A stretch of DNA of 8,767 nucleotides from NCBI GenBank assembly GCA_016870675.1, contig VGAU01000060.1, forward strand, positions 1 to 8,767, in the 5' to 3' direction. Shown here piece by piece: positions 1 to 6,373 of this stretch. The notes under the pieces were generated by a model that was given only the letters and a program-made list of their open reading frames with translations, did not search any database and was not told where the DNA came from. How positions within the stretch are numbered: position 1 is the first letter of the stretch; every line of letters begins with the position of its first letter. The DNA is from Actinomycetota bacterium (GTDB lineage: Bacteria; Actinomycetota; Humimicrobiia; Humimicrobiales; Humimicrobiaceae). Made by a program: the position numbers and the translations under genes.

Positions 1-100
1 TTCTACGAAATAAACCTACTAAAAGAAGGGGTAAAAGAACTAAAAGTATAAAAATCCAGGCATTGAGTATTCCTATTTTAAATACCGGTATAAGTTGCAT
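1..100 (-). CDS. N-terminus of a membrane protein, possibly isoprenylcysteine methyltransferase-like (partial)
   Basis: The minus strand opens with an ATG at 98-100 and stays open to the window edge, giving 33 residues: a short polar start (MQLIPVFKIGILNAW) followed by a strongly hydrophobic stretch rich in Leu, Ile and Val and then Phe-Arg-Arg, a likely first membrane helix. An AAGGAG Shine-Dalgarno lies 7 bases before the ATG, which makes the start convincing. The opening resembles bacterial isoprenylcysteine carboxyl methyltransferase-family (ICMT) membrane proteins, but this is a memory-based resemblance over a short stretch and the catalytic C-terminal part is outside the window. The gene runs divergently from the lipoprotein gene that follows, across 333 bases of AT-rich DNA. 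That it is a gene is fairly sure; the family is a guess. Confidence 0.6.
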   Translation of the reverse strand, partial: MQLIPVFKIGILNAWIFILLVLLPLLLVGLFRR

Positions 101-433
101 AATTTAACTCCTTATAATTTTCTTTAATTATAATACTATAATTACAAGTTATGAATAGACAAAAGATAATTAAAATTTATTAATAGTATTATATTTGAAA
201 TTATCTGTCTCCAAATAAATTCTTTAATTTAATAATTGAATTTAAAAACTGGTTCGAAATTTCGTAACTCGGGGCAGCCATTTTCAGGTATCCACGTCAC
301 TTTTATGAAGAAGATATACTCAACCAAATTTTTTTATCAATTAATAAAGAGATAAAATTCTATTGGAAATCTTTTAATAAAATAATATATAATATCTCTA
401 ATATAATTTAATTAAAACGAACTGCTTTAAAAG
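101..433. other. AT-rich intergenic region between divergent genes
   Basis: No coding region is seen in these 333 bases; the longest plus-strand reading from an ATG gives only 16 codons. The stretch contains one copy of the dispersed ~37-bp repeat (244-280) centred on the palindrome CGAAATTTCG. A weak promoter-like pair for the lipoprotein gene is TTGGAA (363-368) with TATATA/TATAAT around 386-393. A TATAAT-like run near 125-140 could serve the leftward membrane gene. Confidence 0.5.
244..280 (+). repeat. Dispersed ~37-bp repeat, copy 1
   Basis: This copy matches 1547-1583 in the same orientation at 30 of 37 positions without gaps. The shared core is the palindrome CGAAATTTCG followed by TAA, with AAAAACTG at the left end and a conserved GG-C--CCA at the right end. 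It is not coding. The two copies bracket the lipoprotein gene at a fixed offset of 1303 bases. Confidence 0.65.
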
Positions 434-1504
434 ATGCAAAAAGTATTAAAAAGATTTATACTGCCTTGATTCTTCTGCTTTTAATTCTTATCCTTTTATT
501 TGTAATAGGATGTTTTAGTACTGGTCCAAATTCATCTGAAACAACTGAATCTTCAGTGTCAAAAGATCAAAAAGTGTCAGTGGGTTCAGTTAGCGAAAAT
601 GGAACAGACAAGTATGGTGTGCCTCTTCCCCTGGACGAATCAAATGGTGTTTATGTTGCAGATGGGCTTGCATATGTTGCCGATTATATGACAGGACTTT
701 CAGTGTTTGACATTTCAGATAAGTCAAATCCCATAAAAATTTCAGAACTTAACCTTTCCGGGGACGGCATGGATGTTTTTGTTTCAGGCAAATTTGCCTA
801 TGTTACATGCGGGTATTCAGGACTGCAGATAATTGATATATCTGATATTAAAAATATGAAGGTATTGTCAAGCTTTAAAGCCGAGGATTCTTCCCTGGAT
901 TATGCAGCAAGACTATATGTAAAAGACAATATAGTGTTTCTTGCAGATAGTGTCGGTGGTTTTAAGATTATAGATGCAAGCATTCCAGATGCCCCTGAAA
1001 TCATAAGCAAGTTTGGTTCAACCTACCAGGGCTCTATAGAAGATGTAATAGTTTATGGAAATAATGCTTTTCTTGCAGACTTACAGGGCAGGCTTTATAG
1101 TAGTTGATATAACAGATTTAAAAAACCCCAGGCTTGTTTCAGAGACCCGTACAACAGGCATGGCAAAAGGCCTCTGCAGGACAGAAACAGGACAGACAAA
1201 AACTCCATATGTTCTGGTTGTAGATTACAGAGGAATTCAGGTAATAGATATATCAGATATCTCAAAACCAGTAATTGCGGGTAGTTATGAAGACCTTAAA
1301 AATGCAGAAAGCATAACTGCTTCAGGCAGCAATGCATTTGTGGCAGATTATAATCTTGGAGTTGTTCAGCTTGACATCACAGAAATTACAAAACCAGTTT
1401 TTGTACAATCTTTTGATACGGGTAAGACAAATGATGTCTTTTTATATGAAGGTTATATTTTCGCAGCAAGTGATAAGGACTTTTCTTCTTTTAAAATAGA
1501 ATGA
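434..1504 (+). pseudogene. LVIVD-repeat surface lipoprotein, interrupted by two apparent single-base indels
   Basis: The gene encodes a secreted lipoprotein built of LVIVD repeats (beta-propeller-like blades), probably anchored outside the membrane; the ligand or role is unknown. In the frame open from 412, a basic start leads into a long Leu/Ile helix and a lipobox ending V-I-G-C (Cys at 511-513), then a Ser/Thr-rich linker. About seven repeats follow, each of the form 'AYVADYxxGLxVxDISD.xNP' (for example near 667, 790, 940, 1066, 1210, 1330). Two frame problems are visible. The only nearby ATG (434) is in another frame; one extra A in the run at 448-452 would join it to the signal peptide. 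At 1086-1088 a GGG run carries one G too many: removing it restores the repeat as LADLQAGFIVVDITD. Without these fixes the frames are 412-1107 and up to 1504. Both changes are homopolymer indels, so sequencing error is as likely as decay. Confidence 0.75.
1086..1088 (+). other. Apparent +1 frameshift in a GGG run
   Basis: The reading frame of the LVIVD protein changes here. Upstream the frame ends a few codons later at 1107. Downstream the same repeat unit continues one base over, in a frame that runs to 1504. Deleting a single G gives an exact repeat-consensus join, placing the change to within a codon or two. Confidence 0.75.
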
Positions 1505-1546
1505 TCTATAACAAAGAGAAATCTTTCCAGATAAATTAATTTGTGC

Positions 1547-1583
1547 AAAAACTGATGCGAAATTTCGTAAATTGAGGCTACCA
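1547..1583 (+). repeat. Dispersed ~37-bp repeat, copy 2
   Basis: This is the second copy of the repeat at 244-280, in direct orientation, with 30 of 37 positions identical. It keeps the CGAAATTTCGTAA core (1558-1570). It begins 43 bases after the lipoprotein stop codon. Confidence 0.65.
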
Positions 1584-1616
1584 ATTAACAATAAAAAGCA
1601 TGGTAGGTAAATTATC

Positions 1617-1718
1617 TTAAAAACTCAGTTCCGGTATAAATATAACCTTTTTTGAGCTTGCAATTGCAGTTCCAACTTCATTCGCTATGGCCAGCCAATT
1701 CTTTTTAGATATCCTCAT
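1617..1718 (-). CDS. 33-codon open frame overlapping the regulator stub, unknown
   Basis: An ATG at 1716-1718 starts 33 codons (MRISKKNWLAIANEVGTAI...) ending at 1617-1619. It overlaps the stop of the regulator stub by 14 bases, an arrangement common where a small regulator is translationally coupled to a second gene. No domain is recognised and it is short. It may be the truncated start of the former second gene of that operon, or chance. Confidence 0.25.
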   Translation of the reverse strand: MRISKKNWLAIANEVGTAIASSKKVIFIPELSF

Positions 1719-1800
1719 ATTGAAAAACTTCCTTCAATGGTACTTTAAGAACTTTAGCAAACCTGAAGGCAAGATCAAGAGAAGGAACATATTTACTATG
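1705..1800 (-). pseudogene. C-terminal stub of an XRE/Cro-type helix-turn-helix regulator
   Basis: The minus strand reads KYVPSLDLAFRFAKVLKVPL followed by KEVFQYEDI and a stop at 1705-1707. This is the hallmark ending of small ~65-residue XRE regulators, where helix 3 leads into 'GKYxPSLxLAFKIAKVFxVxIEEVFQYEE'. A stop codon at 1804-1806 precedes it in frame, so the N-terminal half with the DNA-recognition helices is missing. It is therefore a remnant and cannot bind DNA as encoded. It shows that a regulator-plus-partner operon once stood here on the minus strand. Confidence 0.7.
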
Positions 1801-1873
1801 AATTTATTATATTATAAAAAACTGTTAAAATTATTTTAATCAATATTTTATTTATTAACTAAATTAGTACCTT

Positions 1874-1880
1874 AAGGAGG
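1874..1880 (+). promoter_or_regulatory. Strong Shine-Dalgarno (AAGGAGG)
   Basis: AAGGAGG ends 4 bases before the ATG at 1885. It is the best ribosome binding site in the window and fixes the start of the membrane protein gene. Confidence 0.8.
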
Positions 1881-1884
1881 TAAT

Positions 1885-2679
1885 ATGTTAAGCAGACCCA
1901 AAAAAATAACTTACTCATTTCTAAATCTTATCGGGTTTTTAGCAGTGGTCATAGTAAATGCTCTGGCGGTAACACTCCCCATAAATAATAGGACTACTCA
2001 GGAACTTTCAGATAAATATCCAAATTTATTTGTGCCTGCCGGTATAACATTCTCTATATGGGGAGTTATATATATGCTTCTCTTATTATTTATTATATAC
2101 CAGTTTATTATTGCTTTCAGGAAAAGTGCTGATGGAAGAGGTATTTTTGAAAAGATAGGAATATTATTTTTTATTTCATGTGTTTTTAATATTGCATGGA
2201 TAATTACATGGCATTATGAGATTGTATGGTTGTCCCTTATTATAATGGTTCTACTTCTTTTAAGTTTGATATCTATCTATATAAGGTTAGGAACAGGTAG
2301 ACAGGCAGGAAGAAATTCTGAAAAGATACTTGCCAATATTCCTTTTAGTGTTTACCTTGGCTGGATTACTATTGCGACAATTGCAAATACAACTGCACTT
2401 TTTGTTAAGATTAACTGGAATAAATTTGGCTTAAGTGAACAGGTGTGGGCTGTACTGGTAATAGCAGTGGGTATAATTATTACTCTATCAATTCTATTTT
2501 CCAGAAATGATATATTTTACTGTCTTGTTGTAAACTGGGCATTTGCAGGAATCCTGCTAAAAAGGTTGGCTGATAGCAGTATGCCTGACCAGTTAGTAAT
2601 TATTACAAGCATTGCTGGAATTGCAATTATAGGACTTGGGATTATTGTCCAGTTAATAAGGAAAAAGAAGATTTATTAG
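1885..2679 (+). CDS. Tryptophan-rich sensory protein-like (TspO/MBR-related) integral membrane protein
   Basis: The product is a 264-residue inner-membrane protein with about eight predicted helices: roughly residues 10-29, 50-78, 88-108, 112-132, 150-172, 188-207, 209-228 and 234-256. The N-terminal part VNALAVTLPINNRTT, followed by YPNLFVPAGITFSIWGVIY, is typical of the ~260-residue proteins usually named 'tryptophan-rich sensory protein'. They are longer than classical five-helix TspO/MBR proteins (~160 residues), which bind tetrapyrroles and other ligands. Trp residues sit in or near the helices (SIWGV, IAWIITW, LGWIT, VNWAF). The ligand and job are not known for this long subgroup. The ATG at 1885 follows AAGGAGG. 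The gene looks complete and monocistronic: the next gene downstream runs towards it on the other strand, only 10 bases from its stop codon. Confidence 0.75.
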   Translation: MLSRPKKITYSFLNLIGFLAVVIVNALAVTLPINNRTTQELSDKYPNLFVPAGITFSIWGVIYMLLLLFIIYQFIIAFRKSADGRGIFEKIGILFFISCVFNIAWIITWHYEIVWLSLIIMVLLLLSLISIYIRLGTGRQAGRNSEKILANIPFSVYLGWITIATIANTTALFVKINWNKFGLSEQVWAVLVIAVGIIITLSILFSRNDIFYCLVVNWAFAGILLKRLADSSMPDQLVIITSIAGIAIIGLGIIVQLIRKKKIY

Positions 2680-2689
2680 TGTTTAAAAA

Positions 2690-2932
2690 TCAAAGTGTTG
2701 AAAGGAAATATTCACCAATTGTTGGCAGTGATAAAATGAACAGGAAAAAGATCCTGTCCTGTGCAATTATTCCAGGCAAAGTACTAAAACCAGAAAGCAT
2801 CAAGGAAAAGACTATCATGGAGATAGTAATGCCTGCCCTGAAGTGAGGTTCCCCTGATTGAGGATAGGATCTATAAAATAAAAATATACCCAGAAATAAA
2901 AATATTATGGGCCATATAACTGTCCAGAACAT
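2690..2932 (-). CDS. Small membrane protein of unknown function
   Basis: This minus-strand frame of 80 codons starts at the ATG at 2930-2932, with AAGG five bases upstream. The product has one clear helix (residues 2-22, TVIWPIIFLFLGIFLF), a polar loop with a His-Phe-Arg motif, a second helix (about 34-52) and a third hydrophobic stretch near 63-74. I do not recognise a family. The upstream DNA in a different frame also reads as protein-like (for example GNKDEKIKEILGVFTVTRLL), so this could be the shifted end of a longer, damaged gene rather than a stand-alone one. Its neighbour upstream is an ABC ATPase stub, so a former transporter locus is possible. Confidence 0.4.
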   Translation of the reverse strand: MFWTVIWPIIFLFLGIFLFYRSYPQSGEPHFRAGITISMIVFSLMLSGFSTLPGIIAQDRIFFLFILSLPTIGEYFLSTL

Positions 2933-3037
2933 AGTAGCCTTGTTACTGTAAAAACACCCAGGATCTCTTTTATCTTTTCATCTTTATTACCAGTTTCTAT
3001 AGTCAGGGCATTTTTTAAATCATTATTTCTTTTAAGC

Positions 3038-3127
3038 TCATATGGTAATATTAACGTTTTTTAAGATCTCTTTTTTACCATACCTTTTTGTAAGGTTTTT
3101 AATTATTATAGATTTCAATTCTGTCAC
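3038..3127 (-). pseudogene. N-terminal stub of an ABC transporter ATP-binding protein
   Basis: Reading from a GTG at 3125-3127, the minus strand gives 29 residues including IIIKNLTKRYGKKEILKNVN and then a stop at 3038-3040. The pattern 'I.I.NLTKRYG.KEIL.NVN' is the conserved first strand of ABC-2-type ATPases, ending where the Walker A loop should follow within about 15 residues. No Walker A or signature is found downstream in any frame. A further 39-codon open stretch in another frame continues towards 2930. This is a broken gene and cannot hydrolyse ATP. Confidence 0.55.
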
Positions 3128-3178
3128 TTATAAAATATATGTAAAATTTCACCAGCATTGAAATAGGCATAGCATTTA

Positions 3179-3830
3179 TCACATTAAAGTTATTCTGTTT
3201 TTTCCCAGTTTTTTGCTTTTTAAAAGAGCATTTTCTGCTTTATTAATAATTTCATCAAAAGTTCTTTTAGCCCAAATTCCTGAAATACCGGCGCTTATCT
3301 GAAATTTCTCGAAAGGTGTTTCTTCAGAAATTAAAGCCAGGTCCAAATTTTCCTGTATTTTTTTTGATATTGTAATTGCATTGACTGCACTTACCTCAAG
3401 GGGTGATATTATAAATTCATCTCCTCCATACCTGCCCTTAATATCTACATCTCTTACAGAATTTTTTATTATTTCAGAAAGATATTTAATAACTCTATCA
3501 CCGGAAGGGTGTCCGGATTGCTTATTTAATTCCTTGAAATCATCAATATCAATCATTATTACTGAAAAGGGTTTTTTAAATATTTTTGCAATCTCAAATT
3601 GTTTTTTAGTTTCGTCCAAAGCAGAAGACCGGTTAAGAAATCCTGTAAGATTATCATGCGTAGTTATAAACTGAAGTTTTTCATTTGTACCCTTAAGGTT
3701 GTTAAAAAGTATTGTAAAAGGATCTCTAAGATTTGTTTCAACAAAGAAACGGTATATAAAATAGAATGATGCTAACTTGAAAAAGTGTCTGAGTATATTA
3801 AAGAATTCATGAATATCTGTATAAAGAGAT
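3179..3830 (-). pseudogene. MASE3-GGDEF diguanylate cyclase, N-terminus cut off by an IS91-type tail
   Basis: A diguanylate cyclase makes cyclic di-GMP from two GTP. The minus-strand frame is open from the element boundary (~3830) to the stop at 3179-3181, about 217 codons. The first part (YTDIHEFFNILRHFFKLASF, then YFIYRFFVETNLRDPF) matches the last helix region of the MASE3 membrane sensor domain. A coiled linker follows (NNLKGTNEKLQFITTHD). The GGDEF domain then begins with DNLTGFLNR and contains the metal-binding DIDDFKELN and the active-site loop YGGDEFI. The inhibitory I-site RxxD (RDVD) sits five residues before GGDEF, as in product-inhibited enzymes. The domain ends with the usual A..ALL.SKKLGKNRI. 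Five or more membrane helices of MASE3 (~200 residues) are missing. The catalytic domain looks intact, but with no start codon or promoter of its own it is probably inactive. An internal ATG-like start (3619) would encode only part of the domain. Confidence 0.8.
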
Positions 3831-4012
3831 TTATAAGAATTTCCTTCTGGATCACCGGCCTATAATCACCCAAAAGTCGACATATTTTAGGTTATCGGAG
3901 TTAAAAAATACCGTAGATCACAATACAGTATCAGAAAACACGCGCAGCAGAAAAATAAATAAGAAAAAGACCCTATAGCGGCAGGCCTATATCATACAAC
4001 CCAGTAAAGGCA
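3829..4012 (-). mobile_element. Solo IS91-family 3' tail (inverted relative to the copy at 8222-8416)
   Basis: Read on the minus strand, this segment repeats the non-coding tail downstream of the transposase at 7730-8220. Positions 3829-3887 match the reverse complement of 8358-8416 at 53 of 59 positions. Weaker similarity continues (TCACAATAC, GTCAG/ATCAGAAAA, GGCAGGCCTATAT) to about 4012, the point equivalent to the transposase stop codon in the other copy. The outer edge at ~3829 falls in the middle of the MASE3-GGDEF gene. IS91-type elements lack terminal inverted repeats, and their 3' end is the constant (ori) end, so a conserved 3' tail with no transposase attached is the expected relic. 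Confidence 0.75.
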
Positions 4013-4237
4013 GGGATTCAACTTTATAAAGATAAACCAGTAATTTTACACATTGATATTCTCAATAAGATTAAAATATACTATATCCAGCGGCAAGCAT
4101 TTCTGAAAATTTTACAGCCTTCGAATCGTCATCAATTCTCATCCCTGCCAGATAAGTAATTTAGTAATTGACAAAATGAATAAAAAAGTTTATTTTATAT
4201 TAGGGCGATAATAATAAAGTTAGATTTGGACTAAGAT
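4013..4237. other. Leader region of the first DUF4143 ATPase gene
   Basis: These 225 bases hold no recognisable gene. The right part carries the promoter at 4168-4196 and a ~40-base leader. A 20-odd codon minus-strand open frame (about 4083-4142, beginning MRIDDDSKAVKFSEM) is protein-like in composition but matches nothing I know. Confidence 0.4.
4168..4196 (+). promoter_or_regulatory. Sigma70/sigmaA-type promoter of the first ATPase gene
   Basis: A consensus -35 TTGACA (4168-4173) is followed after exactly 17 bases by TATTTT (4191-4196). The predicted transcript start near 4203 leaves a leader of about 35 bases before the ATG at 4238. The second ATPase gene has the same -35, spacing and -10. 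Confidence 0.6.
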
Positions 4238-5476
4238 ATGACCGTGTATATAGACAGATGGTTGTTGATATCACTTGAAAAATATATTACAAAACCATTT
4301 GTTCATATCCTCTTTGGTGCACGCCAGACCGGAAAAACTACTTTGCTGGATATGTTGTTTCCATCCTGTTCCCTGCGATATAACCTTGCAGATCCGGAAG
4401 AGAGAACACGGTTGCTGGCTGACCCCGGTTTGTTTAGGAGGGAATGCGAAGCTCTGCCCGTACAAAAAACTCCCCATACTATTATCATAGATGAAGCCCA
4501 GGCAACACCAATGCTATTTGATGCTGTTCAGGTGCTTTATGATAAAGATAAAATGCGGTGGAGATTTATACTGTGTGGAAGTTCGGCACGAAAATTACGT
4601 AAAACGTGTGCAAATCTTTTACCGGGCAGGTCAATTCTTCACAGGCTTTACCCCCTGACTATGATTGAAAGACCACCTGCTGATACCCAATCTCCCCAGA
4701 GATTAATACCGATGCCACTTGATAGACCCATGCATTCCGTTTTCCCGGCTGCTGATATCGAAGAACGGATGGCATATGGTGAATTACCCGGGATAATATT
4801 CCTTCCTGATGAAGACCGCAAAGCGATATTGAAATCTTTTGTAACCCTCCATCTTGAAGAAGAGATACGCAGGGAAGCACTAGTAAAAGACTGGGGCGCT
4901 TTTGTAAATTTTTTAAGACTGGCAGCAAGTGAGTCAGGACAAATTGTAAACTATTCTTCCATATCAAGAGAAACAGGTTTGTCCGAGCCAACGGTTAAAT
5001 CACACTATCAGCTTCTCGAAGATATGTTTATTGGTTTTTATGTCCCTGCTTATTCAAAAAGCCCGAGAAAAAATCTGCTTTCAACTCCCCGTTTCTTCTT
5101 TTTTGATCCTGGAATAAGACACAGTTCTGCAGGAATAATTCCTGATATAAATGTGGTAAGATCGGATCCGGGTAGATATTTTGAACAATGGGTCGGCATA
5201 GAAATATGGAAAAGATTGCAGTATCTTGGAAATGGACAGATGTATTATTTCAGGACAAAAGACGGGGCTGAAGTGGATTTCATTGTCAGGATTGGAAATA
5301 ATATTATTCCTGTTGAAGTAAAATGGAGCAGTAATCCTTCCATAAAAGATGTTTCCAATCTGGTTTCTTTTATGAGAGAAAATCCTTTGATAAAAACAGG
5401 ATATGTGGTTTGCCGTTGTCAAAGACCTGCTGCTTTAAGTGACAGAATTATAGCTATACCATGGCAGTCTTTGTAA
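4238..5476 (+). CDS. AAA+ ATPase with DUF4143 C-terminal domain, copy 1
   Basis: This is a 412-residue cytoplasmic protein of the ATPase/DUF4143 family, usually annotated only as 'ATP-binding protein'; its cellular job is unknown. Walker A is GARQTGKTT (residues 27-35), Walker B TIIIDEAQ (81-88), and the sensor-like motif LCGSSARK covers 112-119. A winged-helix-like segment (about 236-270, NYSSISRETGLSEPTVKSHY) follows. The C-terminal part has a PD-(D/E)XK-like layout: EVDF (Asp347) and then VEVK (Glu360, Lys362). Length and motifs are complete. The codon for the first Met is preceded in frame by a stop at 4232-4234, so the ATG at 4238 is the earliest start; its ribosome site is weak. The gene sits between two pieces of a minus-strand IS91 relic (tail at 3829-4012, zinc-ribbon remnant at 5486-5548), so it probably arrived by insertion or capture. 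It has its own promoter and is a distant paralogue of the gene at 6374-7525. Confidence 0.88.
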   Translation: MTVYIDRWLLISLEKYITKPFVHILFGARQTGKTTLLDMLFPSCSLRYNLADPEERTRLLADPGLFRRECEALPVQKTPHTIIIDEAQATPMLFDAVQVLYDKDKMRWRFILCGSSARKLRKTCANLLPGRSILHRLYPLTMIERPPADTQSPQRLIPMPLDRPMHSVFPAADIEERMAYGELPGIIFLPDEDRKAILKSFVTLHLEEEIRREALVKDWGAFVNFLRLAASESGQIVNYSSISRETGLSEPTVKSHYQLLEDMFIGFYVPAYSKSPRKNLLSTPRFFFFDPGIRHSSAGIIPDINVVRSDPGRYFEQWVGIEIWKRLQYLGNGQMYYFRTKDGAEVDFIVRIGNNIIPVEVKWSSNPSIKDVSNLVSFMRENPLIKTGYVVCRCQRPAALSDRIIAIPWQSL

Positions 5477-5485
5477 GGACCCGGC

Positions 5486-5548
5486 TGTCTTATAATCTTT
5501 TATAAACACAATTGTCCTCATCTTGCCTCCGCATTTTGGGCATTTTGC
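5486..5548 (-). pseudogene. Remnant of an IS91-family transposase, C-terminal zinc ribbon
   Basis: On the minus strand 21 codons read as AKCPKCGGKMRTIVFIKDYK followed by T. The CPKCGGKMR element followed by 'IxFIxDYK' is the conserved C-terminal segment of IS91-family transposases. The tail-end transposase fragment at 8059 continues with the same IAFIEDYK. The frame is closed upstream by a TAG and runs into the ATPase gene downstream, so only this piece survives. It has the same orientation as the solo tail at 3829-4012 and is most simply part of the same element, split by the ATPase gene. Confidence 0.7.
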
Positions 5549-5557
5549 AGATTTCTA

Positions 5558-5581
5558 TGATATAGGGAGCTCCCTATATCA
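5558..5581. repeat. Perfect 24-bp palindrome
   Basis: The sequence TGATATAGGGAG is followed directly by its exact reverse complement, with no spacer. It lies just left of the DNA ligase fragment and right of the transposase remnant. As RNA it would need to open a loop, so it may act as a double-stranded protein site or be a fold-back left by recombination. No T-run follows, which argues against a terminator. Confidence 0.7.
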
Positions 5582-5606
5582 GGCAGAAAAGTGGGACAAT
5601 TTCATA

Positions 5607-6357
5607 TGTAAGGAAAAAAGGGATGGGACCCAGAAGAATTTTGTGATGCCTGATCTGTGCCCGGTCTGCGGTTCAGAGGTGGTAAGACCCGAAGGCGAGG
5701 TAGCCAGAAGGTGCACTTTATTGGCCTGTCCGGCACAGCAGTTTGAAAAGATAGTACACTTTGCCTCCAAGGGGGGAATGGATATAGACGGACTGGGGCC
5801 GGCTGTTGTGGAAAAGCTCCTGGAAAGAAAGCTTATAAAGGATGTAGCGGACATATATTACCTGAAATATAATGATATATATTCACTGGAAAACTTCAAG
5901 GATAAATCTACAAGGAATTTACTGGCTGCCATAGAAGAGAGCAAGAAAAAGCCCCTCTCAAGGCTCCTTTTTGCCATGGGCATAAGGTTTATAGGTTCCC
6001 ATACGGCGGAAATCCTTGCCTGTGAGTTTGGGGACCTGGATACCCTGGCAGGCGCGGATTTTGGAGATATTGAAAAAATCAGGGAAATCGGCCCCAAAAT
6101 AGCGGAAAGTGTTGTCACGTTTTTCAAACAGCAGCAGAACCTTGATATAATCCGGCGCCTGAGGGAAGCTGGAAGGATTCTCAAGAGAAAAGGCACGTGA
6201 GATCATTGAGAATTTCGGGGGCAGGGTGGCATCAAGCGTCAGCAGGAGCACGGACGCAGTCCTTGCAGGAGAAGATCTCGGAAGCAAGCTTGATCAGGCA
6301 AAGAAGCTCAATGTCAGCATCATATCCGAAGACAATTTTGTTGAGATGATAAAGTAG
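5607..6357 (+). pseudogene. ligA: NAD-dependent DNA ligase, C-terminal fragment with an internal deletion
   Basis: LigA seals nicks in replication and repair using NAD+. Only its C-terminal third is present. Recognisable ligase sequence starts at about KEKRDGTQKNFVMPDLCPVC. The zinc finger has four Cys in the pattern C-x2-C-x14-C-x4-C (about 5658-5729). The helix-hairpin-helix domain follows (GGMDIDGLG, LLFAMGIRFIG, IREIGPKIA). At about 6171-6175 the frame changes: LREAG joins directly to EGFSREKAREIIENFGG in another frame, which continues as a BRCT domain (VSRSTDAVLAGEDLGSKLDQ) to a stop at 6355-6357. Relative to normal ligases, some 20-30 residues are missing here, including the first BRCT strand (GKTFVLTG). 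The whole adenylation and OB region with the KxDG lysine (~400 residues) is also absent, so there is no ligase activity. The stretch is visibly more GC-rich than its neighbours, suggesting a foreign or captured origin. Since LigA is essential, a working copy must lie elsewhere. Confidence 0.85.
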
Positions 6358-6373
6358 GTAATTGGGTATGAGG

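Larger units (their letters stand above)
1505..1884. other. Intergenic region holding a repeat copy and regulator debris
   Basis: Between the lipoprotein gene and the membrane gene at 1885 there is no intact gene. The stretch holds repeat copy 2 (1547-1583) and a minus-strand stub of an XRE-type regulator with a short overlapping open frame (1617-1800). An AT-rich leader at 1801-1873 precedes the next gene. I see no convincing terminator after 1504. Confidence 0.55.

Noticed and set aside
244..1583. CRISPR array based on the repeated CGAAATTTCG unit
   Set aside because: There are only two copies, 1.3 kb apart with a gene between them; no regular spacers and no cas genes.
3381..3674. 97-codon plus-strand open frame opposite the GGDEF domain
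   Set aside because: It lies antisense to a well-recognised GGDEF domain, and its translation shows no domain or start signal.
4083..4160. Short minus-strand frame beginning MRIDDDSKAVKFSEM
   Set aside because: It is only 20-odd codons, has no ribosome site and no family I can name. It is noted as possible debris only.
4271..5422. Several open frames on both strands inside ATPase copy 1
   Set aside because: They overlap a complete gene with clear Walker motifs and show no features of their own.
5477..5510. Possible terminator after ATPase copy 1
   Set aside because: No stable GC stem followed by a T-run is seen; the sequence is explained by the transposase remnant.
3986..5581. Shared CCTATATCA between the IS tail (3986-3994) and the 24-bp palindrome
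   Set aside because: Nine AT-rich bases without further extension are too little to claim a common origin.
5579..6287. Minus-strand frames of 91-112 codons over the ligase fragment
   Set aside because: They mirror the LigA zinc finger and HhH coding strand; the plus-strand sequence is the recognisable one.
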